Shown here: piece by piece, positions 1 through 8,926 of the stretch
How positions within the stretch are numbered: the stretch's first letter is position 1
How the letters are laid out: each line of letters begins with the position of its first letter
From: Fibrobacterota bacterium
GTDB taxonomy: Bacteria > Fibrobacterota > Fibrobacteria > UBA11236
NCBI GenBank assembly: GCA_947466585.1
Contig: CANIEU010000010.1
Coordinates: 17,548 to 81,547 of the forward strand
Length of the DNA stretch: 64,000 nucleotides
Direction of reading: 5' to 3'
Translations under genes and position numbers: made by a program
Notes under the pieces: model-generated
Seen by the model: the letters and a program-made list of their open reading frames with translations, nothing else
Told to the model about the DNA's origin: nothing
The model's database searches: none

Positions 1-1
1 C

Positions 2-970
2 ACGCTGAACAAGGCTTCGTTCGAACCCCGGCTCACCATCAAGCGCCAATTGCCTGCGAACCAATCCTTGGATTTCCACGTTGGACGTTATGTGCAGTAC
101 ATCAATTCGATCTTGTTCACCGACCAGGAGAGCTTGAACGAGTTTTACTATGCGGCCCAGCCTGCGAAATATCGCACGGCGGAACCCGCAACCTCCTGGC
201 TCTTCGCGTTGGGTTACTCCAAAGAACAGATCTTCAACACCTTCAACTTTTCTCTTGAAGCCTACTACAAATCGCTTAAGCACCTGCTGATCTCTTCCTC
301 TTCCTCCGACGTGCCCGATTCGATCTCCAACGACCCAAACGCTGAGTTTGGCGACTTCTTCAAAGAAGCGGAGGGGTATTCGTTCGGTTACGAGACATCA
401 CTCCGCAAGCCGAACGGAATCGTGCAAGGCGGGGTGAGTTATTCCAGCGGCACCTCGGTGATCCGCGAGCAGTATTTCGATCAGGCGTATTACCCGAAAT
501 GGCATCAGCCCCACAGCCTGAAAATCGACCTCGCGATGAACTGGACCGGAGCCGACGGCTTGTGGTTTTCGTCGCGAAAAAACAAGCGCTACTTCCGCTC
601 TTCATCCCAGATCAAATATGCTACCGGGCTACCCTACACCGAAACGGTGGGGTACGAGCCTTCGCATCTGATCGACCAAAATCTGGGAGAGAACGCCGGC
701 GGCCCCACTCCGGTTTTCGAAGACAACGTGCAGACGCTTTACGGAAACTACAACACCGCCTTCGTTCCCTCGTATTTCCGCTGGGACATCAAGCCCGTCG
801 ATTGGGGTCGTGAAGGCAAATGGAATTTTTCATGGACGATCCTGAACATCACCGACCACGAAAACGTGTTCTTCTATAGTTACGATCGACAGAAAAACCC
901 GCCGCAGCGGATCACCGTTGCACAGTTCCCCTTCTTCCCGGTACTTTTCAGTGGTGAATTTTACTTCTGA
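2..970 (+). CDS. TonB-dependent receptor, C-terminal part (5' end outside window)
   Basis: The frame is open from base 2, so this is the last 322 residues of a longer gene. The translation is rich in alternating aromatic and polar residues with short turns, as in the beta-barrel of TonB-dependent outer-membrane receptors. It ends in FSGEFYF, a typical barrel C-terminus with a terminal aromatic for BAM recognition. An energized outer-membrane receptor fits the DUF3450/ExbB/ExbB/ExbD/TonB/TPR genes that follow on the same strand. A TTG at 50 is unlikely to be the start because barrel-like sequence continues upstream. The ligand cannot be inferred because the plug and most of the barrel are missing. 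Confidence 0.8.
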   Translation, partial: TLNKASFEPRLTIKRQLPANQSLDFHVGRYVQYINSILFTDQESLNEFYYAAQPAKYRTAEPATSWLFALGYSKEQIFNTFNFSLEAYYKSLKHLLISSSSSDVPDSISNDPNAEFGDFFKEAEGYSFGYETSLRKPNGIVQGGVSYSSGTSVIREQYFDQAYYPKWHQPHSLKIDLAMNWTGADGLWFSSRKNKRYFRSSSQIKYATGLPYTETVGYEPSHLIDQNLGENAGGPTPVFEDNVQTLYGNYNTAFVPSYFRWDIKPVDWGREGKWNFSWTILNITDHENVFFYSYDRQKNPPQRITVAQFPFFPVLFSGEFYF

Positions 971-995
971 CATCCGTATGCCGGCGAAAGTCGGA

Positions 996-2645
996 ATGAA
1001 AACCGTCACCCTGCGGTGGGGTGCGTTTTTCGGCGCCTCGCTTTTCTGCGTCGCACTGTTCGGCGCCTGTCTGCCCGGACCGTGGAGCTATTACCCGAGC
1101 AGTGACCCTGCGTTCCGGGGGATCTCGGTCTCGGGCTATGCCGTGGCCGATCGGCCCGTGGAGCATCTCTGTTTCGAGAAAGTGCTGACGCTGGAGGAGG
1201 CGTCCTCCGAGGGGTTCCCGTTTTACGACAGCGCCTCGGTGGGCATCACGGGGGTGTTTTCCAACGGAGGGCAAACGTTGTCGCTGACGCGCGATGCGAA
1301 TACGCCCAACTGCTTTGTGGGATCGGCTGCCGCCCGTTTCGTGCGCGGCGAAAGCTATGCGCTCAACGCACGTTTCGTTTGGGACAGCGCGGGGATCCCC
1401 AGCGTTACCGTACTGACTTCGACAGCGCAGATTCCGACCTACTTCCACATCGCCGACACAGCCCACGCCCCCGGACTTACCTCTACCGGCGTGGCGATGG
1501 ACAATATCACCGATCCCGACGTGTTCAACAAACTGCCGCCGGCGGCCCGGGCCTTCTTCGTCGCACGATATGGTGACACGCTCACCGCGCTCGATGGCGA
1601 CAGCGTAGGCCTTGCCGCCTGGAAAGCCGCAAACGAGATCAGCATGAAGCAGAATCTCATGCTGTTCCTGATCTCGAACGACCGCACCGAGCGCCGCGGT
1701 GACACGGTCTATTACCTCAACGCAACCAACAACTTCAGCAACCTGTCACATTATTTCAAAGTCCGCCGCGACAACCTGGTGAAAGGCGTCCTCATCTCCC
1801 ACCGCTACGATACGACCGAAAGTCGGCCGGCGACCTCTTTCGACAGTATTCTGGGACTTGCCCCGGATTCCGCCTCGTTCTACGCACCAGGCAACTATCG
1901 CCGACTCGTTTTCTTCAGCGAGTTTCGCAATCCCGACGGACGGGATGGGTTCGATTCCCTGGGTGTGGTCAACGCATGGTTTTGGAGCGGACGAAACCGG
2001 TTGTATTTCTACGGAACGGAAAAGATTTATTCGGACTTTCAGGTGGCCCGCGAAGAAGGAGACGGGAATCCGAAAATCAACCTTCCCACCAACGTCACCG
2101 GCGGTCGCGGATTTTTCGCCGGCATGATTGTGGATTCCTTCGACCTTCACCTGAGACTCGATTCGGAAACGCAAACCTTCCCGTACGCTTTAACACGGGC
2201 GGCTGCGTGCCGCGACAACGGCTGGCACAAATCGCGCGATTGCATCAGCTACTATCCAGAATACTGTCAGATCAATAATTGGAAGCCGGACGACTGCAAG
2301 CTGGACGCCATCTACCGCGGCATGGATCCCGTAGACAGTCTGACCTTGACCCCCGCACTGCGCGACTCGGCACGCGCATGGACCGGTTTGGACGCCGCCC
2401 TGAATCTGGAGGCGGCACGACGTTATTGTACCGACAAGAATTACCCCGTGGGAGTCACCGCGTGCACTGCCGTTAAGAATCAATGCGAAAACTCACAGTC
2501 CGGTAACGGTTGCCAGATTTTGTTGTGGAAACGTTGCGCGCTCGACTACTGGAGACTACCCGCGTGCGCCGAGGGAGCAAAATCCTTTTGTCGCGCCAAT
2601 CGGGATGTGAATTTGGTGATGTGCCGTAATGTTGAAGGCCCGTAG
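996..2645 (+). CDS. Putative Cys-rich outer-membrane lipoprotein
   Basis: 549 residues from ATG 996. The N-terminus (MKTVTLRWG, hydrophobic stretch, then LFGAC) is a lipoprotein signal with lipidated Cys near residue 25. An earlier in-frame ATG at 978 would add six residues. The C-terminal third contains more than a dozen Cys (spaced like CRDNGWHKSRDC and YCQINNWKPDDC), suggesting disulfides. No catalytic family is recognised. It lies 25 nt after the receptor and its end runs into the TonB operon leader, so a role as accessory surface lipoprotein to the receptor is an inference from position. A degenerate GCCGGCGAAAGTCGGAATGA element overlaps the start. Confidence 0.6.
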   Translation: MKTVTLRWGAFFGASLFCVALFGACLPGPWSYYPSSDPAFRGISVSGYAVADRPVEHLCFEKVLTLEEASSEGFPFYDSASVGITGVFSNGGQTLSLTRDANTPNCFVGSAAARFVRGESYALNARFVWDSAGIPSVTVLTSTAQIPTYFHIADTAHAPGLTSTGVAMDNITDPDVFNKLPPAARAFFVARYGDTLTALDGDSVGLAAWKAANEISMKQNLMLFLISNDRTERRGDTVYYLNATNNFSNLSHYFKVRRDNLVKGVLISHRYDTTESRPATSFDSILGLAPDSASFYAPGNYRRLVFFSEFRNPDGRDGFDSLGVVNAWFWSGRNRLYFYGTEKIYSDFQVAREEGDGNPKINLPTNVTGGRGFFAGMIVDSFDLHLRLDSETQTFPYALTRAAACRDNGWHKSRDCISYYPEYCQINNWKPDDCKLDAIYRGMDPVDSLTLTPALRDSARAWTGLDAALNLEAARRYCTDKNYPVGVTACTAVKNQCENSQSGNGCQILLWKRCALDYWRLPACAEGAKSFCRANRDVNLVMCRNVEGP

Positions 2646-2679
2646 GTCGTTACCGGAAATTTTAGTGGAGGAGAAAAAC

Positions 2680-3630
2680 ATGAAACGATGGACCTGGCAA
2701 AAATGCGCTCTTCCGGTGCTGCTGATGGCGCTGGCCATCGGCGTGCCGAAGGCGCAGGAACCGAATGCCGCAGGCGGCTCCGGTGCGAACGGAGAGGTCG
2801 AACGGTTGCGAGCCGAAATCGTGCGCCTCAAGCGCGACATCGCGCGGGCGGAATCCGAGATTCGGCGCAACGATTCGCTCGGACGCGAAGAGCAGGCCGC
2901 CGACGCCCAAAACCGAGAGCGCCTGTCGCGCGATCGCGAACGGCGCGAGAAGGAAAACGCCGCACTTGAAGCCCGCGTGCGGGATACCCGGGCGCGCATA
3001 TCCTCTGAGAAGGCGCGCGAAGGTTCCTACAAGACGGAGGCTGACGAAATCGTCGCTCGTCAAAAGACCGTGCTGGCCTTCTTGGCTGTGGTCGCGGACT
3101 CGCTGGCCTCACGTGTGGATGCGGGCATCCCTTGGGACGTTTCCGCACGGAAGGATCGCGTCCTCTCTCTGCAGCGCGACATCACCGCCGGCTCCACCAC
3201 TCCCGAAGAGGCCTTCGCCCGCCTCGGCGCCTTGTTGCGCGAGGAGATCAAAAACGGCGATGAGGTGACGCTTTCAACACGCCCGCTCACCCGCCAAAAC
3301 GGGGAAGTGGTCAATGCCCAAATCCTGAAAATCGGAAATCAGGCGATCCTTTACGTTGATGACGAAGGCAAGAAATTCGGGATACTCGAGCCCCACACCC
3401 AAGGTGGCCTCACCTCTTGGGTTTGGCGTGAGCGCCTGGACCTGTCCGAACGCAGCGCCATCAAGCGCGCCGTCGGCGTGAAGGCCGGTCGCGAAGCCCC
3501 GCAGTTGGTACCGCTGATGGTACCGCTTGTCGGGTTGATCGGCTATTCCGAAAATACCACTGCCACCGGAAGCGCTCCGGCTACCGCGCCGCAAACCGAC
3601 ACCAGTACCGCCGTGGAAGGAGGTCGGTGA
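2680..3630 (+). CDS. DUF3450 family periplasmic coiled-coil protein of TonB system
   Basis: 316 residues from ATG 2680, chosen because GGAGGAG lies just upstream (2667-2673) and a signal peptide follows (MKRWTWQK, hydrophobic core, PKAQ). Residues about 35-120 are a charged coiled coil dominated by Glu, Arg and Ala. The C-terminal part (VVNAQILKIGNQAILYVDD and the EGKKFGILEP segment) resembles the DUF3450 domain found upstream of TtpC/ExbB in TonB2-type clusters of marine proteobacteria. It abuts the ExbB-like gene (stop and start share bases). It probably acts in the periplasm with the energy-transducing complex; mechanism is not established for the family. Confidence 0.75.
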   Translation: MKRWTWQKCALPVLLMALAIGVPKAQEPNAAGGSGANGEVERLRAEIVRLKRDIARAESEIRRNDSLGREEQAADAQNRERLSRDRERREKENAALEARVRDTRARISSEKAREGSYKTEADEIVARQKTVLAFLAVVADSLASRVDAGIPWDVSARKDRVLSLQRDITAGSTTPEEAFARLGALLREEIKNGDEVTLSTRPLTRQNGEVVNAQILKIGNQAILYVDDEGKKFGILEPHTQGGLTSWVWRERLDLSERSAIKRAVGVKAGREAPQLVPLMVPLVGLIGYSENTTATGSAPATAPQTDTSTAVEGGR

Positions 3631-5111
3631 TGCTGGGCCGCAACTTAGGATTCGTCTCCCTTCTGGCACTCCTAGTCGCGACGGGCGCGATCGCAAAGGA
3701 CGAGGCGTCCCCCGCCGAAGCCCTTCGGCGAGAAGTAATCTCACTCGAATCGTTGCGAGCCGAAAAGCTCGACGCGCTTGAGCGTCGAGAAGCCACGCGT
3801 TGGGACGCCCGATACAAATCCGTAGCGCAAACCCGTGAATCCGAAGATCGCATCCGCGAGCTCGAAGAGGCCTTCGGCCGTCTCTCGGGAGATGCCGCGC
3901 GGCTTGAGGAAGAATGGGTCAAGGCCCGCAACACGGCCGATGAAAGCAAGGAGGCCCTGGAAACGGCCCGCGAAGGATACGACGGCTTCGTCGCCCAATT
4001 CCGCGGCAAGGTCGATGAAGCGGCGGGTGCCGTTTCTTCCGACTTCCCGATCGGCCTCGAAGCGCGCACGCTCGCCTATTCCAAGGTCTCGCAATCCCTC
4101 ACGGGTGACAAACCCGAAGTATTCGCGGCACTGAAGCTCTACTGGAGCGCCAGGCTTACGCGGCTGGATCTGACCCGCAGCCGGTCGCTGGAATCACGCC
4201 CCGCTTTGCTTGAAGACGGTCGCAACGTTCCGGCATGGCGCCTGCGCTTGGGAACCGTGTTCGTCGCCGAACTCGAAAAGGAAGGCCAAGGCGCTTCCCA
4301 GATTCTCCTCCGCACCGGCAGCCTGCAGGGACGCACCTTCGCCTGGCGTCAGAACCTCGCGGGAGGCAACAACACGCTGCTCCGCAAGGCCGTTCAGGCC
4401 GCCGTTCAGGGCAAGGAAACCGCCCTCATTCCCTTCGACGTATTGCAATTCCGCAGCACTGGATCGGGGTTTACGCAGGGCGAAAGCGAAACCATTTTGG
4501 CCCGCTTTCAGGCCTGGTTCAAGGCGGGTGGCGTCACCTTGTATCCGCTCTTCGCCGTCGGATTCCTCGCGTTGTTCCTGGTCGTCGAGCGTCTGGTCTA
4601 CTACGGCCGCCGCTCCACCGACACTGAAAAGTTCATGGCCGGGTATCGCGTCTTCGCCGATCACGGCGATTGGGAAGCGGCGGCCGTCTATGCCGCGCGT
4701 TCGGAGAGCAGCCTCAGCCGCACCATGCGGGCGGTGGCGGAACATGCGGGAGGCACGCGCGATGCGGCCGAACGCGCCGTCCAGGAAGTGCTGCTTCAGG
4801 AAATCCCGGGTCACGAAAAACGCCTTTCCCTGTTGGCCGCCACCGGAACCGCCTCGCCGCTGCTGGGTCTGCTCGGAACCGTGTCGGGTCTCGTGACTCT
4901 GTTCAAAACAATGAACCAGCTGGGCGCCAGCGACCCCAAGTTGCTTTCGGGCGGCATCTCCGAAGCCCTCATCAATGCCGAAACCGGTTTGGCCATCGCC
5001 ATTCCGGTGCTGCTCATCCACGGCTGGCTACAGGAGCGTTCGGACGCCATGAACGCGACGCTCTCCTCATGCAGCCTCGAAATGCTGAACAAGATCTGGC
5101 CGGAGGGATAA
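3630..5111 (+). CDS. TtpC-like MotA/TolQ/ExbB proton channel with periplasmic coiled coil
   Basis: 493 residues; ATG 3630 overlaps the previous stop (TGATG) and has GAAGGAGG upstream (GTG 3627 is an alternative). A signal peptide is followed by a long coiled coil (about residues 25-130) and a globular region, then the channel domain from about residue 290. That domain has a membrane segment (LYPLFAVGFLALFLVVERLV) and the hallmark ASPLLGLLGTVSGLV ... GGISEALINAETGLAIAIPV. This is the layout of TtpC, the extra ExbB homologue of TonB2 systems, which helps convey proton-motive force to TonB. It is followed by a second, ordinary ExbB. Confidence 0.85.
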   Translation: MLGRNLGFVSLLALLVATGAIAKDEASPAEALRREVISLESLRAEKLDALERREATRWDARYKSVAQTRESEDRIRELEEAFGRLSGDAARLEEEWVKARNTADESKEALETAREGYDGFVAQFRGKVDEAAGAVSSDFPIGLEARTLAYSKVSQSLTGDKPEVFAALKLYWSARLTRLDLTRSRSLESRPALLEDGRNVPAWRLRLGTVFVAELEKEGQGASQILLRTGSLQGRTFAWRQNLAGGNNTLLRKAVQAAVQGKETALIPFDVLQFRSTGSGFTQGESETILARFQAWFKAGGVTLYPLFAVGFLALFLVVERLVYYGRRSTDTEKFMAGYRVFADHGDWEAAAVYAARSESSLSRTMRAVAEHAGGTRDAAERAVQEVLLQEIPGHEKRLSLLAATGTASPLLGLLGTVSGLVTLFKTMNQLGASDPKLLSGGISEALINAETGLAIAIPVLLIHGWLQERSDAMNATLSSCSLEMLNKIWPEG

Positions 5112-5114
5112 CAA

Positions 5115-5780
5115 GTGTGGGACGTCATTCTCGAAACTTGGGGCGAGGGCGGCATCGTATTGGTGCCGATCTTCCTTGCCGCGTTTTGGGGTTTTGTCCT
5201 CGTGTTGCGTACGTGGATCCGCATGGGACGTGGACGGGGCGAAAAAGACGTCATGCGCGTGTTCGACGAAATCGCCCGCCGCCTCGAAGCCGGTGACGAA
5301 GTCGGAGCGCGCGTCGCCGCCGGTCGTTTGCCGCGCGTCGCCGGTTTCGGCGCCACGCTTTTGCTCGACAACACCGCCCTACCCGAAGACGCCCAGCGCG
5401 CGCTACTTGAAGAAAAACTGGCCAGCCGACTGTTCCAGATGGAGCGCCACATTCCCTTGATCCAGTCGCTCGCCGCCGCCGCTCCGCTTCTCGGCCTGCT
5501 GGGTACGGTTAGCGGCCTCATCCACACCTTCCAGGCCATGAAAGAGTTCGGCAGCGGCAATTCCCAACTGCTCTCGCGCGGCATCTCCGAGGCCCTCATC
5601 GCCGCGCAGACCGGCCTGCTGGTCGCCATCATCCTGATCTTGATGGGCCACAGCCTCGAGGGCCGCATCCGCTGGCTGAAGGATCAAACCGAATACGGCA
5701 TCACCTTGCTGCTCAATCTCGCCGCGCGCCGTCATCCCGACACGGCGGGCGCGTCGAAACCGAAAGGGCTCCGCACATGA
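5115..5780 (+). CDS. exbB: ExbB-like proton channel subunit
   Basis: 221 residues starting at GTG 5115, three bases after the previous stop, with GGAGGG 8 nt upstream. Contains an N-terminal membrane segment (GIVLVPIFLAAFWGFVLVL) and the ExbB/TolQ core APLLGLLGTVSGLIHTFQAM followed by GISEALIAAQTGLLVAII. It forms the inner-membrane pentamer that, with ExbD, uses the proton gradient to drive TonB. The core repeats that of the preceding TtpC-like protein, so two ExbB paralogues operate in this cluster. The stop overlaps the exbD start (ATGA). Confidence 0.9.
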   Translation: MWDVILETWGEGGIVLVPIFLAAFWGFVLVLRTWIRMGRGRGEKDVMRVFDEIARRLEAGDEVGARVAAGRLPRVAGFGATLLLDNTALPEDAQRALLEEKLASRLFQMERHIPLIQSLAAAAPLLGLLGTVSGLIHTFQAMKEFGSGNSQLLSRGISEALIAAQTGLLVAIILILMGHSLEGRIRWLKDQTEYGITLLLNLAARRHPDTAGASKPKGLRT

Positions 5781-6184
5781 AAACCTTCCTGATCCCCTCG
5801 CGCCGCAAAACCGGTTTCCACATCGACGTGGTGCCGCTCATCGACGTGGTGTTCGTGATCCTGATCTTCAACATCATGAGCTCCACGCTCACGCAGCAAA
5901 CCGGGGTCGACGTCGACAAGCCCAAGGCGCAATCGGCAGGCGAACTCAACCGCCAGAGCATTCTGGTGGCGATCACGCGTGACGGCAGCATCCACGTCAA
6001 CGAACGCCAGATCGAAGCGGGCGGATTGCAGGATGTACTGCAGCGCCTGCTTGCCAGCAGCGCGACCGGTGAGGTCGTCATCGTGGCCGATCGCGAATCC
6101 AACACCGGCTTGCTGGTCGGCGTCATGGACGCCTGCAACCTCGCTGGCGCGAAAAAAATCTCGGTGGCGGCACTCTCCCAGTGA
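5777..6184 (+). CDS. exbD: ExbD/TolR biopolymer transport protein
   Basis: 135 residues; the ATG overlaps the exbB stop as ATGA, indicating translational coupling. One membrane helix (FHIDVVPLIDVVFVILIFNIM) carries the conserved membrane Asp in PLIDV that relays protons in ExbD and TolR. The periplasmic part contains ITRDGSIHVNERQIEAGGL, characteristic of the ExbD periplasmic fold. It works with the two ExbB homologues and TonB in this operon. Confidence 0.9.
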   Translation: MKTFLIPSRRKTGFHIDVVPLIDVVFVILIFNIMSSTLTQQTGVDVDKPKAQSAGELNRQSILVAITRDGSIHVNERQIEAGGLQDVLQRLLASSATGEVVIVADRESNTGLLVGVMDACNLAGAKKISVAALSQ

Positions 6185-6194
6185 ACAATGCGCA

Positions 6195-6827
6195 ATGAAA
6201 AAGTTTCTGCGTAATCTTTTCATCGGACTCGTGGCCGCGCTGGCGGCGGGTCTCGCGACCGTAGTGTTGCCGCTGGTCAACCACTTGCTGCACGACAACG
6301 GCCGCAAAAAAGACGTGCCCCGCGTCGTCGCCGAAGTCAACGTGGTGCGCGCCCTCGAACCTCCCAAACCACAAATGCGTCCGCAGCGCGCCGTACAGCA
6401 ACCGCAACGCGCCAAGCCCATGCCCTCCAGCCTCCGTTCCGGTCCGCGTTTCGCTATGGATCTCGGCGTCATGGGTTCCGGGGCCATCGCCCCGCCCGAG
6501 CTGGTCAACCGCAAAAGTGGCAACGGCGGAACCGGAGAAACCGGTGTCGACGAAAAACCCATACCCTCGTCTCCCCCGCCCTTCCGCATGCCGGACGAAG
6601 TCAAACGCCGCGAACAGGACGCATACCTTCTGCTCTCCTTCTGCGTCGACGCCAACGGCCGTCCCTACGACATCCGCGTCGCTCAGGAAAAGCCCGCCGG
6701 TCTCGGCCTCGCCGCTGCGGGACGCGACGCCTTGCAACAAACCCGTTTCACCCCGGCGCGCAAAGGCACCACTTCCGTGCCGTTCTGCGGACTCGAACAA
6801 CCCTTTGAAATCCGCTTCTCGAACTAG
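6195..6827 (+). CDS. tonB: TonB-like energy transducer
   Basis: 210 residues from ATG 6195 (MKKFLRNLF), 11 nt after exbD. An N-terminal membrane anchor is followed by a Pro/Gln/Arg-rich linker (PPKPQMRPQRAVQQPQRAKP). The C-terminal domain (about 150-210) has the TonB pattern AYLLLSFCVDANGRPYDIRV ... AAGRDALQQTRFTPARKG. The frame is open further upstream, but that sequence is the antisense-like shadow of exbD. It couples the ExbB/ExbD motor to outer-membrane receptors, presumably including the one at the window start. Confidence 0.85.
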   Translation: MKKFLRNLFIGLVAALAAGLATVVLPLVNHLLHDNGRKKDVPRVVAEVNVVRALEPPKPQMRPQRAVQQPQRAKPMPSSLRSGPRFAMDLGVMGSGAIAPPELVNRKSGNGGTGETGVDEKPIPSSPPPFRMPDEVKRREQDAYLLLSFCVDANGRPYDIRVAQEKPAGLGLAAAGRDALQQTRFTPARKGTTSVPFCGLEQPFEIRFSN

Positions 6828-6874
6828 CCTGCCTGCCTGAATCCAGAACCCACAGGAATCCCCAGGAACCCGCC

Positions 6875-8068
6875 ATGCCCCGCATCCATTGCATCCACCC
6901 ATCCGGCCAGACGACATGGACGAACCGTTTGATCGGATCGATGCTGTTCCCGATCCTGCTCTGCGGTGGTTCCCTCACGGGGGCTCTTGCGCAGGATCGC
7001 GTCGCGGTTCCATCGGCGGTCCCGTCGGCGGTTCCCGCCGACGATCTGCTGGCGCGCGGCAACACCCTCTATGCCAAAGGCGAATACGCCAAGGCCTTGC
7101 TCCTCTATCGCCGTGCCGAAGGGCGCGGTGCAGATCGCGCCGCGGCGGCCTTCAACGAAGGCAACTGCCTCTTCCAAATGAACCGGTTTCCCGATGCCGC
7201 CGCAGCCTATAAAAAGGCGGTGCGGTACTCCAAGGGAACCATGGCGCCCGCGCAGATCAACCTCGCCGCGGTGTTGTTCCGCATGGAGCAATACGGCGAA
7301 GCCATCGCCGCCTACCGCCGCGTGGTGCGCGACGATCCGGAAAACATGAGCGCATGGCTGTATCTTGCAGACGCATCCACACGGGTCAAGGACTATGCCG
7401 GCGCGCTGCGCGCCATTGAGAAGGCGCGCGCGCTCGACCCCGACGAAGCCACCCTCGTCTACCAAACCGCCGAGATCCACGCGGCAATGAAAGAGTACGA
7501 CAACGCCGTCACCCTGGTGCGGCAGGCTTTCGCGCTCAAACCTACCGAGGTGGACTTCCTTTTTTACATCGGCGACCTGCGGCGCGCGCAAGGAAAATTC
7601 GGCGAAGCCGCCTCCGCATACCGCGAAGGGCTGGCGCTCCGGCCCAATGACCCGGACGCCCTCTACAAGCTGGCCGACGCCCTCGTGCGCGACGGCAAAC
7701 CCTTTGTGGCCATGGATCCGCTCCAGCAAGCACTCGCCATCAAGCCCGACTACAGCGACGCTGCCGTGTTCCTCGGCAATCTCGCCTTCGACGCGCAGTG
7801 GTGGGAGCGCAGTGAGGCGGCCTACCGACAGGCTCTCGAAAACAAAAACCGCGAAGGGCTCGAAGGCCTCCGCAACCTAGCGTTCGAGCTGCATCGCCAG
7901 GGGCGCGACGATGCCGCCGCCGATCTCTTGACGCGCACCGCGAAGCTCGTACCCGGCGATAAGGAATTGGCCGCCGAGATCGCGCAATACCGCGAGCTGG
8001 CCAACGCGGCGAGCAGTGGGAATTCCGATAAAATGGATAAGATGGATAAATCGGGCGCGGCGCAATAA
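6875..8068 (+). CDS. TPR-repeat periplasmic protein of TonB cluster
   Basis: 397 residues from ATG 6875 with AGGAA 8-12 nt upstream. A hydrophobic signal region ends near GALAQ. The rest is about nine tetratricopeptide-like repeats, for example LARGNTLYAKGEYAKALLLY, AAFNEGNCLFQMNRFPDAAA and INLAAVLFRMEQYGEAIAAY. TonB2-type clusters (Vibrio, Shewanella) end with a TPR gene, so this is probably the last gene of the operon. The tail is Lys/Asp/Met-rich (DKMDKMDK), encoded by a GATAAGATG repeat. Confidence 0.8.
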   Translation: MPRIHCIHPSGQTTWTNRLIGSMLFPILLCGGSLTGALAQDRVAVPSAVPSAVPADDLLARGNTLYAKGEYAKALLLYRRAEGRGADRAAAAFNEGNCLFQMNRFPDAAAAYKKAVRYSKGTMAPAQINLAAVLFRMEQYGEAIAAYRRVVRDDPENMSAWLYLADASTRVKDYAGALRAIEKARALDPDEATLVYQTAEIHAAMKEYDNAVTLVRQAFALKPTEVDFLFYIGDLRRAQGKFGEAASAYREGLALRPNDPDALYKLADALVRDGKPFVAMDPLQQALAIKPDYSDAAVFLGNLAFDAQWWERSEAAYRQALENKNREGLEGLRNLAFELHRQGRDDAAADLLTRTAKLVPGDKELAAEIAQYRELANAASSGNSDKMDKMDKSGAAQ

Positions 8069-8118
8069 AAAAAGGCCGCCCGCCCATCCCTCGACGGGAA
8101 AAGCGAACGGCTTTTCAA
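8066..8118. terminator. Possible convergent terminator
   Basis: The gap between the TPR gene (+) and the barrel gene (-) has AAAAGGCCG near its start and CGGCTTTT at 8109-8116, with a weaker CCC/GGG pairing inside. It could form a stem ending in T-runs on both strands, but the match needs a bulge and the loop is long. Confidence 0.3.
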
Positions 8119-8134
8119 CCAATCAAAGTTTCGG

Positions 8135-8926
8135 TTACAACGTGAAGTAAACCGATCCCCAAATGCCCACGGTCGCCGACTGATTCTTGCCCATCAGCGT
8201 TACCGGCAGGTTCACTTCGTAGGAGATCTTGTCGTCCTGTTTGAAGTTGAGACCCGGAAGCACCGTGAACAAGTACCCGTCGTCACCCTTGGCGACACCA
8301 TTGGACTTGCCTTCGGTGAACGCGTTGACCTTCAGGCCCAGGTAGGTGCCGGTCTGCGCGTTCCACACATATTCCGGCTTGGCGAACAAGGTGAACACAT
8401 CGCTGTTCTTGTTGTCGCCAGAGGGCAGGCTGTATTGATACGACGCCTGACCCACCAAACGGAACTCGGGTGAGAATTGATCGGCATACACGCCGCCCAG
8501 ACCCACGGCCGTTCCCGGCGCCGGATTCGAAGAGTAGTCGGACAGGCCCACGGGAAGTACCACGTTCAGGTAGGCCCCGAAGGTTTTCCAATCCGCGTTC
8601 GAGTACTTCAACGCCAGCTCGGGACGATCCACGCCCGCTTTGCCGCCCGCGTCGGTGTTGTTGGAGACCACGGGCACGTACAGTTCCAGATCCATACCTG
8701 CCATCACGCCATATTTGACCTGCAGCGGCACGGCGTTGGTCATCGGAGATCCGACGACGTCCTGCTTGTCGCCATTGGCGTCATAGCCGCCGGTGCCCTT
8801 GGTGCCGGCATATCCGACATCGATTTCCCAAGCACCTTGCCCGATCGGGAGGTATTCGTCCACGGCGAAGCTCGCAGAGGCGAGACCCAAACAGGCGATG
8901 GCGATTTTGGTTTTCAAACGATTCAT
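8135..8926 (-). CDS. Outer-membrane beta-barrel protein
   Basis: 263 residues; start ATG 8926 preceded by AAGGAG. A signal peptide (MNRLKTKIAIACLGLASASFA) is followed by alternating beta-strands: GAWEIDVGYAG, LQVKYGVMAGMDLELYVPVV, LALKYSNADWKTFGAYLNVV. It ends in GSVYFTL, a C-terminal aromatic/hydrophobic strand typical of barrel proteins. It resembles small transporter-like barrels of the MetA-pathway/phenol-degradation type, but the exact family is uncertain. It is transcribed alone, convergent with the TonB operon. Confidence 0.65.
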   Translation of the reverse strand: MNRLKTKIAIACLGLASASFAVDEYLPIGQGAWEIDVGYAGTKGTGGYDANGDKQDVVGSPMTNAVPLQVKYGVMAGMDLELYVPVVSNNTDAGGKAGVDRPELALKYSNADWKTFGAYLNVVLPVGLSDYSSNPAPGTAVGLGGVYADQFSPEFRLVGQASYQYSLPSGDNKNSDVFTLFAKPEYVWNAQTGTYLGLKVNAFTEGKSNGVAKGDDGYLFTVLPGLNFKQDDKISYEVNLPVTLMGKNQSATVGIWGSVYFTL

